A stretch of 64,000 bases of DNA, from the NCBI GenBank assembly GCA_030849465.1, contig JARVLF010000010.1:124001-188000 (forward strand). The letters run 5' to 3'. The first letter of the stretch is position 1. Each line of letters starts with the position of its first letter. The notes beneath the pieces are model-generated. The model made no database searches. It saw only the letters and a program-made list of their open reading frames with translations, and was not told where the DNA came from. This DNA is from Moesziomyces globuligerus (lineage: Eukaryota > Basidiomycota > Ustilaginomycetes > Ustilaginales > Ustilaginaceae). A program made the position numbers and the translations under genes. Shown here one piece after another: positions 30,426 to 40,208 of this stretch.

Positions 30426-32778
30426 AGCAAAGCAGTAGAGCAATGCGAATTCAGTTGATCCAATGCTACAGTGTGCGACAGTGTGCGAGTGCAAGAGGCA
30501 GCGTACGTGGCAGCGCGGCCGGCTAGAGCGGATTAGTGGCCGAGATGGTGGGTGTGGCCGTGATGCATCAGGGCGGCACGGCTCATCCGGTCGAGTCGAG
30601 CTGTGTTGGCTGTTGGGTTCTGAAATGCCAACAAAGCACCGAGATGGGTCGAGAATACGACCAAGGAAAGTGTGCCCAGTGTCGTGTGGCTCGAGCTCGT
30701 CCTCCGCCGCGGGAAATTCAACCGGCGTTGCGCGCATACCGACGGCCAAGCGAAGTGTCGGCACTCTGCGATCTCTTTGTTCCCTCAAGCCAAGGCTAGA
30801 CGACATGACGCCCCTGCATGGCTGGCGGCTGGCGTTGCTGGAGATGATTCCAGGAACGTCTTGACTTGCCGCGAATCATGCAAGAGCCAAGATGCGTCGA
30901 ATGCTTCATGCTTCCAATCGACGGCGAGAAGCGTTGGTTTACAAGGTGCGGCTAGGCATCGGCTGAGGCTTGTCCGCAGCTAAGCGCGTAGCGGCCAGGA
31001 GGCGGATGTGTCGATCGGATCGGCAGTCGTGAATGGGCGACTCCTGACAGCCTCTGGAACGCGCCTCACACCCTCGCACACCTCGTCTAAAATTGGCCCA
31101 CTGCCTTGACCGAATTTTTGTTCGTGATGAATGTTAGACTGTGTTTGTGTTTGTATTTTGGCTGATGGGTAGGATTTGCCAGCGAGAGAAAAAGGTAGAT
31201 GTGGGTGCATGTTCACACGTCGGAGATGCCAGCTGCAAGCTCTGGCAAGACAGGTGGCCAACCCACGCGTCTCGGCTGCTACAAGTGCCAGCAACACACA
31301 CACGCCCCTCGGCGCACGCGCTCGAGCTACGATGGGCCGAAATTTTATCTCCGCAACGAGCTGGCAAGGCGACGATCATCGACGCGCCGCCACGCTTTGG
31401 CCGCCGGGAAAAAAAAAAAGGTAGCACGCGCTCGCCGAGACGGGAAGCAGATGCGTCCCCCACAAGGTCGATCCCAAACCGAGATTGGCAATGTCCCTTT
31501 AGCCCGGACGCGCCGAGAGCTGCGCTCTGCACCCCTGCTCGATCGAAAGTGACATCAACCTGATCAGCAAAGCCAAGCTGTCAGAATGTGCGCTGGTGCG
31601 GCGGGTGCGCTTGCTCCACGAGGCAGGTCGCATTTTGGTGAGTGTGGCCAGCAGGAGTGCAGAAGCAGGTGCAGTGCTGTGCATGTGCGGCTGCAGCGCC
31701 CAAAAGAGTGTTACTTTGGGCCGACGAGCCGCGCGCCCTGGCAGCTTGGCACGCGTCGCATGTTCAAGCTGGATCCAAGCAGAGGAAAAAAGTGACAGGT
31801 CGTGCGGCTGGGCATATTTCTACGCTGCAGCTAATTCACTGTAGTTGTGCTGGCATTTGGCTCGTTTCGGCTGCAGAGGCAGCTGTCAGGACGCTGCTCA
31901 TCTTGCCAATTGAAGCATCTTCCAGCGACGGCGAGCGCCGGCGAGCGACGCCCCTCACATTCCACGCGCCTCGTCAATCTGGTTTCTCGTCCAGCTTGGC
32001 CAGCTTGGCCAGCTTGGCCAGCTTGGCCACCTGCCCTTCTCGGCCCAAGTCACGCTCCTCATCGCTCACGGCCCTCATCCCAACGCCCCACCTCGACGCT
32101 GCGGCGGCTGCACATGCACATGCACTCCCTGTCTTGCCTGGTTGGGCAAGCCGCCCTCCATCCCATCCAACGGTTCCACCACACTGCCTTCATCACCCGC
32201 TCACTCCCCTGATACCGCAAATGCACCAAATGCACCAGATGCACCGCCTGCAGCTCCATGCACGACTTGCATCCATTTATCCATTTATTTTATCTTTTTC
32301 CTGTAAAGCAGTTCGTAGACTCTCTGTTTGCTGGGTCTGCACAGTGCGGAGCTGTCAATCAATCAATCAATCAGCTCTCGCCGCTCCAAGCCGCCCGGCC
32401 TCCTCATCCAACCCTGCTCGTCATTCCACACGGCTCCAACTTCTCCTCATCAGCCTCGGTCCCTCCCTGCCTCGTCTCCATCTTCCCATATATCTACCTC
32501 TCCCTCACCACTCCACTACCAGCTCCACCATCCTCCCTCTCGTCTGGATACGATTCGAGGCGGTCTTGCTCCCTTCTCTCCTTCTCTCTCTCTCTCTCCC
32601 CCTTCCCCTTCGCATTCCACCCTTATCCCCTTCTACATTGGCCATCTGGCTTCAACCTTCTTTCGCCGCTTTGCATTCGATCGTACCTCCTGGCTCCACG
32701 CTTCCTTTAATATCCCACTCGATACCACTAGCCTCGCGCTCTACTGCATCTCCCCCCCAATCACTTGCATCTTCAGCC
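30426..32778. other. 2.35-kb gap: VPS13 3' flank and long BTG-gene promoter/leader with repeats
   Basis: I find no recognisable gene here. The left half is unremarkable. From about 31850 the plus strand becomes strongly C/T-rich, carries several short tandem repeats (CAGCTTGGC x4 at 31992-32027, ATGCACCA-like units at 32221-32245, AATC units at about 32355-32372, CT repeats at about 32585-32600) and leads to the start codon of the BTG gene. The downstream gene's frame happens to stay open from 31642, but the repeat-rich sequence is more like a leader than protein. Confidence 0.45.
31992..32027 (+). repeat. Tandem repeat, 4 x CAGCTTGGC
   Basis: Four perfect head-to-tail copies of the 9-mer CAGCTTGGC, about 750 bases upstream of the BTG-family start codon. 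Each unit contains TTGGC and its near complement GCC(A)AG at the junction, so the array can form small hairpins. Confidence 0.9.
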
Positions 32779-34626
32779 ATGATCTACGAAGTCGCCGCCG
32801 CCGTCGAGCACATCCTCAGCCTCATCACAGAGGTCGAGCGCACCGTGCCCGTCTCCTCCGAGGCTCTCGCAGGCTTCGCTTCCACCCTCAAGGACGCCCT
32901 CGAGACTCGCTGCCAACGCTGCTGGCACGCCGCCGATCCAGAGCTCGGCTCCGCCCAGCGCTCCATCGCATGGCAGCTCCATCCCGCCGGCGAGGGCGCA
33001 GACCTCGACCTCCTCCGCGCCTTCGCCTCCGTCCTCGCCGCAAAGGCAGAGGAGCGCGAGATCGTCCATCCCCATCACCCCAACGTCCTCGCTCTCGCTC
33101 TCGAGTGGCTCCCCACCGCCTTCACCCTCTGGATCGACCCCGGCTGCGTCGCCATCCGCAGAGGCGCCGGCCCCGGCGCCACCTCAGCCACGCTCGACTT
33201 TGACCATCTCAGCCACGCCTTCTCCTCTTCCGCCATCAACGTCATCTGGGGCCACATGGTCGCTCAGCCCGCAGATCGACTCGCGCCCCAGCTCACCGTC
33301 AGCAGCGCGCCCCGTCCCATCCCCATCCTCAAGCCGACCGCACTCCCCGCTGCAGGTTCCCGCCAACGCTACCCCGTGCACGCCATCAGCAACGCAAGAC
33401 CCGTCCTCGCCTCGCACCACCGCGCGCTCTCGTCTTCATCATCCGTCTCGAGCATCTCGGAGCGCCTCGTTCGCAGCACCAGCCTCTCGAGCGCGCACAC
33501 CGTCTCCACCGACGCCACCAGCCTCAACGGCCACGAGTCGGACGCATGCTCCGAAGCGTGCCCCAGCCTCTGCTCGCCCGCCTCGTCGCTCGCCTCGAGC
33601 CAGTACACCCCCGCCTCGCACCACGACCGCGAGTCGGCGCACGACACCACGCTCGGCGACACGACCGAGCGCTTCGCCGGCGTGCGTCTGTTCGGCGATG
33701 CCGAGGCCGACGCTGCCGACGACGATGCAGGCGACACCACCATCCAGGCGGGCGCGCTGCTCGGCCTCAGCATCGCAAAGCCGCACGCCTCGACGCCCGT
33801 CAAGGCCAACTACACCACGCACGACAACGGCAACGTCGGCGTGCTCGGCGGTGGCGTCCGCCTCGGCGGCAGCTCGGCCAAGCCCACCCAGCCCGCCGCA
33901 CCCGCGCCGCGACTGCGCCAGCACTCAAACTCGAAGAGCATCAGCAACCTCCAGGGCGTGCACAACCAGCTCCTCCCTCCCTACCTCGCACGCGCGCTGC
34001 CGCCCGCCGCCAACGCGCCGCACTACAGCGCACCCATGCGCACCGTGCCGCTCCCGCCCATGCCGCTCGCTGGCCACTACGCGCCGCCGATGCCGCACGC
34101 CTACCCGCACGCCGCCTATGCGCCCGTGCCGCCGCGCGCCGCCTGGAGCGGGCCGACGCAGCTGCCGACGCCATACGGCTTCCGCGCGCCTGCGCCCGTG
34201 CAGCCGTTTGCGCCGCACGCCGCGGGCGCGCACGGCGAGGCGCTCGAGGGCGACGACGACGACGAGGCGCACACGGGTCGGCGCAGGATGCGCTCGCGCG
34301 GACGTCGCTCGCGCGGTCGCGGAGCCGGCCGCGCCGCACGCAGGCAGGCAGCCGCCCTCCGCGCGCTCGAGCTCGGCAGCACCGACGAGCTCGCCGAATA
34401 CGCCGACGGCTCGCGCTGCTCGACGCCCGCCACCACCTCGGCGTCCGAGGACACGGATGTCGACTCGGTCTACTCGAGCGCAGCCTCCTCCCCGCACAAG
34501 CGCGGCGAGCTCCGCTCCGAGCACTCGAACCTCGCCACCGCCTGCGCAAAGTCGCCCCAGCACCACGACGTGTTTGGCATCCACCTCGCCTCGGGCCTCG
34601 CCCGTCTCCAGCACGTGCACGCCTAA
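32779..34626 (+). CDS. BTG/Tob (anti-proliferative) family protein, 615 aa
   Basis: BTG/Tob proteins bind the CAF1 (Pop2/Not7) deadenylase of the CCR4-NOT complex and promote mRNA deadenylation and growth arrest. The domain begins at the first Met, which fixes the start at 32779: MIYEVAAAVEHILSLI, then FASTLKDALETRC. Box A corresponds to CWHAADPELGSAQRSIAWQL (about residues 46-65) and box B to LPTAFTLWIDPGCVAIRRG (about 109-127), matching the LPxxLTxWIDPxEVxxRxGE signature of the animal family. The remaining about 480 residues are Ser/Pro/Ala-rich, with a short Arg-Gly/Arg-Ser patch at about 500-525 (RMRSRGRRSRGRGAGR) that may bind RNA. The long 5' region suggests post-transcriptional control, which is inference. 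Single exon. Family assignment is good; fungal function is little known to me. Confidence 0.82.
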   Translation: MIYEVAAAVEHILSLITEVERTVPVSSEALAGFASTLKDALETRCQRCWHAADPELGSAQRSIAWQLHPAGEGADLDLLRAFASVLAAKAEEREIVHPHHPNVLALALEWLPTAFTLWIDPGCVAIRRGAGPGATSATLDFDHLSHAFSSSAINVIWGHMVAQPADRLAPQLTVSSAPRPIPILKPTALPAAGSRQRYPVHAISNARPVLASHHRALSSSSSVSSISERLVRSTSLSSAHTVSTDATSLNGHESDACSEACPSLCSPASSLASSQYTPASHHDRESAHDTTLGDTTERFAGVRLFGDAEADAADDDAGDTTIQAGALLGLSIAKPHASTPVKANYTTHDNGNVGVLGGGVRLGGSSAKPTQPAAPAPRLRQHSNSKSISNLQGVHNQLLPPYLARALPPAANAPHYSAPMRTVPLPPMPLAGHYAPPMPHAYPHAAYAPVPPRAAWSGPTQLPTPYGFRAPAPVQPFAPHAAGAHGEALEGDDDDEAHTGRRRMRSRGRRSRGRGAGRAARRQAAALRALELGSTDELAEYADGSRCSTPATTSASEDTDVDSVYSSAASSPHKRGELRSEHSNLATACAKSPQHHDVFGIHLASGLARLQHVHA

Positions 34627-34898
34627 CGACCATCGTTGCCTCTCTTTCGACTTCCCACAAGGTGCCTCTGGTCTCCACCTTTCCTTTTTTTAGTTTGGTC
34701 TTGGCAAGCATGCCCGTTTTTCTGTAGTATCACTCCTGTAGCTCACAAACGCCATCGGCGTTGACTTTATTACGGTCCGCATCTGCATTGCATTTGGATT
34801 TCTCATCCACTCGAATCGCATCCGATTCCTCGAAACCAACACACGATTGCATTGAACAGGAATCGCCTGAAAGAACAAGTGGAGTCCGGGGGGTTTTT
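34627..34898. terminator. Convergent 3' flanks (BTG gene / POL12)
   Basis: This is a 272-base space between the stop codons of two converging genes, holding both 3' UTRs and polyadenylation regions. A TTTTTTTAG stretch at about 34684-34694 and a T7 run at about 34894 are the only notable elements. I mark it as a transcription-termination region, not as a defined signal. Confidence 0.35.
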
Positions 34899-37046
34899 TT
34901 AGATGGAGAGGATATCGATGCGTGCTCTGTCGTAGAGGGAGGCGTTGATTGGCGAGTCTGGGTTGAGGGATTGGAGGTGAGGTTTGGGGTAGGGGTTGAT
35001 GTGGATCGAGGCGAGGGAGCCGGTTGCGAGCGAGCCGGGTTGGACGATGGTGGAGTTTGCGACGACGCGGATGAAGGGTTTGGAGATCTTTGTGCTTGGG
35101 AGGAGGAGGAGGTCAGGGGAGACTGCGGGGAATTGGAGGAGATGGTTGTGGCTAGTATCGTAGGCGAGTCTCGAAGCCGTGGGGGGAGGATAAACCGGAT
35201 AGAAGGAGCGTTGAGACAGGAGTGCTCTGGACCATCTTGTGTTTGTTTCCTTGTTTCTCGAAGCGATGGATTCCGACTGGAGGTGTGAGGAGGCGGAGGA
35301 TTCGATGCGCGAGACCATTTCTTCCGCCTTGATATCGCCGAGCGAGTCGGCGGTGGTGGAACCAACGACGAGTTCGTTGATGTAAAACGTGCTTGGATTC
35401 GGCAAGCACCGAACCTTTCCCTTGGGCAACCCCCATTCCATCGCCTCGTCCTTACTAAATCCAGGTTGAGGATAGGCGGAATGGACATTGAGCAGGTCGG
35501 TCGTACTAGGGATCAGTACCACCGTCGTTGCAGGCCATTTGGTCACAAGCGCACTCAAACGCCTGGAAAAGTGACGCGCAAAGAGCTCGCTAGGCATCTC
35601 GTCCAAGACCGCCACCAACTCGTGCTCGGCGCAGACAAACGGTCCTGTGAGCACGAGCGTATCCGGAACACCTCGTCGTTCCCCTTCCGGCGTAGCAAGT
35701 CCTCCTTCCTCGAGCGCATCCATCAACCTATGCCAGGGCCGAAACTCGAGGTCGTGCGGGGAAGTGAACGGACCGGCGGCATGCACGATGTTGAGTGCAG
35801 TGCCGTTGAGTTTATGCGCGCTGTACGAGTGGTCCATCGCCTCGTCGGGCGTATGCACCGCCAAAGGCAACGGAGGCGGAAAACACAGCTCGGTGACGCT
35901 AAACTTGTCCGCGCCTGCATTGATGCCCTTTGCCAGAACGATCTGGCCAGGAAAGAGGCTGAGCGTCGTAGCTGCGCCCTGGGTACCTACGTCGTGCGGC
36001 GTATGACGGACGCTGCATCCGCGCGCAAAGACGAGCGGCGTACGATTGCCCGAGCCCATCATGCGCGAGCTCTCGAGCACCACGCCGGTCTCGGCCAGCC
36101 GCGGCAGTCCGAACGGTTCCTCGCCCGTCTTGGCGCGCGAGGCAGCCTTGAGCTTCAGCGTCTCGCCCGCCGAACTGGCGGGCGCAGGCAGAGCAGGGCA
36201 GATGCGTCCGACGACCCAGATGGGTTCCTGCGACGGCAACGAGGGATCGCCGAGCTCTTCGTCCTCGAGACCGTAGGCGGTGCGCAGCAGCGAGGCGTAC
36301 TCGTCGATGCGGTCGTCGAGCACCTGCGACCGCTCGTCCTTCTTCTCAAACATGTATCGGTAGTTCCACGCTTTGGGATCCGTCGCCATCGCCAGCGCTA
36401 CGCGCGACGCGCCCTTCTTGCCCGCAGGCGCCGCAGCAAGCTGACTCCCCGACCCGCTCAGAGCGAGGTGCTCGTTGAGCGACTCGAGCACCGCAAACGG
36501 CGCTCGCCTTGCGGACGAACCCCCGCGCGACGGGGAGTCGAGCTCACCCATGACGACGTCGGCGACCTCGGGCCTCGCGCGCGCCGGCTTGTACGCGGAC
36601 GCGGTGGCCGGCGTCACGCCGGGCGAGTTCACCGCCGCCGACGACGTGGCGCGTACGGGCGTCTGAAATGCACCCGTCGTCGCGGTCGTCTTGGACGGCG
36701 TGGCCTTGATGCCCAACATGGCGCTGAGGTCGGGCGTCATCTTGGCGCGGTTGAGCGCGGCGGAGGGTTTGAGTGGTGTGCTCGCCTCGTCGGAAGCCGT
36801 CGTGGCCGAGGCGTGGAGCGTAGCAGCGATGAGCTTGCGCAGCTCGCGCGCGTGGTCGATCGTCAGCGGCTCCGACTTGGGCAGCTTGTGGTTGTACGCG
36901 AACGCCTCCCACTTGTAGAAGAGGTCTTCGGGCGCGACGGCGTAGTGCGTGCAGATCGAGGTGGTCTCGGCGAGCAGCGCCGGATCGCTGGCGATGTACG
37001 CGCCAAAGTGGTCCGCGAGCCGCACGGTCAGATCGGATGCCACCAT
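34899..37046 (-). CDS. POL12: DNA polymerase alpha subunit B (Pol12), 715 aa
   Basis: This is the B (regulatory) subunit of the DNA polymerase alpha-primase complex that starts Okazaki fragments. The ATG at 37046 begins MVASDLTVRLADHFGAYIAS. The N-terminal helical domain that contacts partners is at about 1-75 (ICTHYAVAPEDLFYKWEAFAYN). A disordered linker follows (about 75-210), then the OB-fold (about 240-380, including EPIWVVGRICP and FARGCSVRH). The phosphoesterase-like domain (about 390-690) includes FPGQIVLAKGINAG, LNIVHAAGPF, LVLTGPFV and VVLIPSTTDLLN; catalytic metal ligands are replaced, as in all B subunits. The conserved late segment GKVRCLPNPSTFYINELVVG is present. Length matches yeast Pol12 (705). 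It is head-to-head with the TFIIIC gene, 354 bases apart. Confidence 0.94.
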   Translation of the reverse strand: MVASDLTVRLADHFGAYIASDPALLAETTSICTHYAVAPEDLFYKWEAFAYNHKLPKSEPLTIDHARELRKLIAATLHASATTASDEASTPLKPSAALNRAKMTPDLSAMLGIKATPSKTTATTGAFQTPVRATSSAAVNSPGVTPATASAYKPARARPEVADVVMGELDSPSRGGSSARRAPFAVLESLNEHLALSGSGSQLAAAPAGKKGASRVALAMATDPKAWNYRYMFEKKDERSQVLDDRIDEYASLLRTAYGLEDEELGDPSLPSQEPIWVVGRICPALPAPASSAGETLKLKAASRAKTGEEPFGLPRLAETGVVLESSRMMGSGNRTPLVFARGCSVRHTPHDVGTQGAATTLSLFPGQIVLAKGINAGADKFSVTELCFPPPLPLAVHTPDEAMDHSYSAHKLNGTALNIVHAAGPFTSPHDLEFRPWHRLMDALEEGGLATPEGERRGVPDTLVLTGPFVCAEHELVAVLDEMPSELFARHFSRRLSALVTKWPATTVVLIPSTTDLLNVHSAYPQPGFSKDEAMEWGLPKGKVRCLPNPSTFYINELVVGSTTADSLGDIKAEEMVSRIESSASSHLQSESIASRNKETNTRWSRALLSQRSFYPVYPPPTASRLAYDTSHNHLLQFPAVSPDLLLLPSTKISKPFIRVVANSTIVQPGSLATGSLASIHINPYPKPHLQSLNPDSPINASLYDRARIDILSI

Positions 37047-37400
37047 GGTGTGTGTGCGAGAGAGAGAGAGAGGTTCGGTGGTGGTGCAAGGATGAGGAGG
37101 AGACGCGCAGGGGGAGAAGGGGGAAGAGTGTTGGTTGGTGTTGCACTCGAAGGCGCGGCGCGCGCGAGACAGCCCATCCAAAAAGGCGGCAGCTGAGCGC
37201 GGAACGACTTTTGGCCCAAAGACACGCTCAGCAAGCTCAGAGCAAACCGCGTCGCGTTGAGTGCAATTTCGACTCCACTTCGGAACTCGGACCCAGCCAA
37301 CTTGCCGGATGTCAGACCGCACTTAAAATGAAGCGGATCCCGTGCTCTTCTTGACAGCTCCACCTCGACGGGCACAGTCGAAGCTCGCCATCCCACAGCC
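37047..37400. promoter_or_regulatory. Short divergent promoter POL12 / TFIIIC subunit
   Basis: The 354 bases between the two start codons must hold both core promoters. The POL12 side carries a GA-repeat (gcgagagagagagagag, about 37056-37071), which is CT-rich in the leader sense of POL12. Confidence 0.55.
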
Positions 37401-39236
37401 ATGGCGTACTCGACGGCGGCCAAGGGCAAGGCCCGGGCGATCGACCAGGATCACACCGGCCAAGACGGGGTGGAGCAAGCCACCGTCCATCCGCGTCCGA
37501 TCCCCGCGACCACGCTGCTCAACATCGAGTATCCGGGCATCCTCGCCGACGATGCCGGTCCCTCGTCGTCGAGCAGCTCGCTCGAGCGCGCGCTCGCCAC
37601 GCTCCATCCGTCCGCGCTACCACCTCTGACGAGCAGCGCGCACGAGGCGCTGCGCTTCCTCGCGCGCATCCCCAACCACGGCCTGCGCGTCGTCGAGTGC
37701 CGTCTCGGCGGCTTCGCAGGCGACCTCGACCACGTCTACCGCGCCCCGCTCATCGGCGAGGCCGTGCCCACGCACAACATCGTCCTCCGCATCGTCAGAC
37801 GCATCTGGAGGCAGAAGAAGCGCAAGCGTAGCGCCTCGCCCAGCACGCAGCTGCGCAACGAGGCGCTCGACCCCGCACTGCTCGACGAGGATCTCCCGCC
37901 AAAGACGCAGGCCAACGGTCGTGCGGAGCGGTATACGGGTCGCGTCAAGAAGGAGTACGTGGTAGAGGTCGTCGGCATGGCTACGCACACGGTCCGGTTC
38001 CGCAGTATGGCCGACTTTGCTTTCCAGCCCGACATTGGCGATACGTCCGCGAGTTCAAGCGAGGCGCAGCGGGAGGCGGATCCGGTCATGGCGCTACACC
38101 GGGCGTTGGCGACGATGGACCTGGCTGCGTTCGAGCGCTTCCGCGTGCCCGTGCAGCACGAGGACTACCAGCTGCCTACGGCGGACGGTGCGATGCGGAG
38201 CAATCTGCACATGGTGCCGCCGGCGTTCTTCAGCCGCATGGACGTGCCCTTCCACTACGCCTTCCAGCAGACCGCTTACAGCGAGCTGCGCACCGTCCCG
38301 GCCTCGGCGGCCACCTCGGCTGGCGGCGGCGCTGTGTTTGCGCATGCGCTGCGGCACGAGGTGGGCAAGACGGAGACGCAGCGCTTCGTCAACCGGGTGC
38401 GGCTGTCGAACATCGCGCCGCAGCCGTTCCGCGTCGGACGCGAGGGGAGTCGTGTGCCGAGCGCACCGCAGCCCGACGTGCTGCGCATCGAGCACCGCTG
38501 CGACGCCAAGGTGGTGGCGAGGCTGCGCGAGCTCTTGGCCGAACGGCCCGTGTGGTCGCGCGTGGCGCTCAAGAATCAGCTCGACGAGGCGCAGCTCCGT
38601 GAGCTGAGGGGCAACAACGAAAAGGTCTACTACGCACTCGTTGGCTATGCGATGGTCGGGGGTGCGTGGAGGGATACCGTGGTCCGGTTCGGATACGACG
38701 TGCGTACGGATGCGAGCAGCAGATTCTACCAGCGCATCTTCCTCCGTGGCTCCACCACCCTCGCACTACCCGAGACAGAAACGGCCGAGGAGGACGAGGA
38801 AGACTCCAGACCCACGCCAGGGTTGGGAGAACCGAGGACGAGGAGCACGCATACGTTTGATGGCGTCAGCCTGCCGAGGCAGGTGGGCAACTTTCAGCTG
38901 TGCGATATCGACGATCCGCTCATCACTCCCTACATCTGGAGGCGCAACGACGACCAGCTTCCCGCTCACTCGATCGTCCCCTTGCAACCCATGCACACCC
39001 CCTGGCTCCGCGAGAGCTACGATCCCGAAACAGGCTGGTACACCCGTCGCGCCCTCGAACTCATCCGCGCCCTCGTCGCCGCCCGCTTCAAGGCGCTCGC
39101 CGAATCTCACGCCCCGCTCGACCCCATCGCCGCACAAGCCATCGTCGCTCGCATCCGTCAGCGATGGCTAGACGAAGACGCATCTCCCCTCCCCACCGAC
39201 CCCACCCACCCTGCTGCGCCTGATCAGCCTGCCTAG
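37401..39236 (+). CDS. TFC1: Transcription factor TFIIIC subunit 5 (Tfc1/Sfc1-like), 611 aa
   Basis: This is the tau-95/GTF3C5 subunit of TFIIIC, which binds the A-box side of tRNA-gene promoters and helps recruit TFIIIB and RNA polymerase III. ATG at 37401 in CAGCCATGG. The N-terminal dimerisation barrel includes LLNIEYPGIL (about 38-47) and the motif LRVVECRLGGFAGDLDHVYRA (about 98-118), followed by LRIVRR. The second conserved region, after about residue 310, includes PDVLRIEHRCDAK, ERPVWSRVALKNQL and YYALVGYAMVGGAWRD plus VRFGYDVR. Near the C-terminus comes VSLPRQVGNFQLCDIDDPLI. The acidic stretch TAEEDEEDS at about 457-465 precedes it. Length is close to yeast Tfc1 (649). The gene lacks introns. 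Confidence 0.9.
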   Translation: MAYSTAAKGKARAIDQDHTGQDGVEQATVHPRPIPATTLLNIEYPGILADDAGPSSSSSSLERALATLHPSALPPLTSSAHEALRFLARIPNHGLRVVECRLGGFAGDLDHVYRAPLIGEAVPTHNIVLRIVRRIWRQKKRKRSASPSTQLRNEALDPALLDEDLPPKTQANGRAERYTGRVKKEYVVEVVGMATHTVRFRSMADFAFQPDIGDTSASSSEAQREADPVMALHRALATMDLAAFERFRVPVQHEDYQLPTADGAMRSNLHMVPPAFFSRMDVPFHYAFQQTAYSELRTVPASAATSAGGGAVFAHALRHEVGKTETQRFVNRVRLSNIAPQPFRVGREGSRVPSAPQPDVLRIEHRCDAKVVARLRELLAERPVWSRVALKNQLDEAQLRELRGNNEKVYYALVGYAMVGGAWRDTVVRFGYDVRTDASSRFYQRIFLRGSTTLALPETETAEEDEEDSRPTPGLGEPRTRSTHTFDGVSLPRQVGNFQLCDIDDPLITPYIWRRNDDQLPAHSIVPLQPMHTPWLRESYDPETGWYTRRALELIRALVAARFKALAESHAPLDPIAAQAIVARIRQRWLDEDASPLPTDPTHPAAPDQPA

Positions 39237-39526
39237 CCCCGTCTCCAATGCATACCACCACGAGCTGTCCGAATTGCGATCTCTGTGTTGCTTGGATTTT
39301 GGAATTGAAGCCTGCCAGGGGCGGGAGAATGGATGGCAAAGAGCGAGCGATGCCCGCACACCGATGCTCAAAAGCGCTGGGCGGGACGATGCAAGCTGCA
39401 AGGGGGGGATATCAACCCTTCGACGATAGACGTACAAAGTGCGCCTTGGCTGTCGCGCAGCCCAGAGGGCGACGATCGGGTTACAGCTTGAAGAGCACCG
39501 CTGCTGCTGCCCCACCGACGAGGCTC
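39237..39526. terminator. Convergent 3' flanks of TFIIIC and RanBP1
   Basis: A gap of 290 bases between the converging stops at 39236 and 39527. It carries no gene and presumably both polyadenylation regions. No clear AATAAA is seen, as is usual in this GC-rich window. Confidence 0.35.
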
Positions 39527-40208
39527 TTACTCGTCCTTCTTCTGCTCGTCGGCCTCCTTCTTGTCGTCGTCCTTCTTGTCGTCGTCCTTCTTGTCCTGGC
39601 TTGGTGCGTCGGACTTGGCGGCGTTCTTGGACTGTGCGGATTCAAAGGCGTCCTTGAAGGCGTTTGCGTTTTCCGAGTTGGCGAAGCGGATGGCGAGCGT
39701 CTCGGCGGTGGGCTCGCCGTCGGCGACGTCGGCGGCGACATTGTACACCCACGAGCGGTCCGAGCCGACGTTGGGGCTGAGCTTCATGTCGCTCGTCACG
39801 TAGTGGTTGGCGCACACCTTGAGCGTCTTGTCGCGACGCATGACGAGGCGCACCTTGTGCGTCTGCTTGTGCTCGAGCAGACGCACGTCGCCCGTGCCGC
39901 GCTCCTTCCACTCCTTGGCCTCCTTGTCAAAGCGGAAGAGCTTGGCGCGCATCTTGAACGACACCTCCTCGTCCTCCTCGTGCGTCTTGACCTCCACCTG
40001 GTTCTCCAGCTTGATCACCGGCTCAAAGTGAGGGTCGTTCTCCGCCTCCTCGGCAGCAGCGCCCGAGCCTGCCTGCTCAGCCTAGCAAGAAGCCAACAAA
40101 ACGAACAAGTGTCAGTCGTTTCGTCCGCCTCTCGAAGCAGTAGGCGCAAAGAAGCGCGCGGGAACTTACTGCATCGACGGTGGGCTTGGTAGCTTCGGTA
40201 TCAGCCAT
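39527..40208 (-). CDS. YRB1: RanBP1 (Ran-binding protein 1, Yrb1), 197 aa, two exons
   Basis: RanBP1 binds Ran-GTP and with RanGAP disassembles export and import complexes in the cytoplasm. Exon 1 is 40170-40208 ([13 protein letters not shown]), exon 2 is 39527-40081; the intron begins GTAAGTT and ends TAG and lies between codons. The Ran-binding domain spans about residues 30-165: [68 protein letters not shown], then [14 protein letters not shown] and [19 protein letters not shown]. The acidic/lysine tail ([21 protein letters not shown]) is typical of the family and follows the domain. The start is set by the domain order and the spliced N-terminus. It is divergent from EMP24. Confidence 0.93.
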
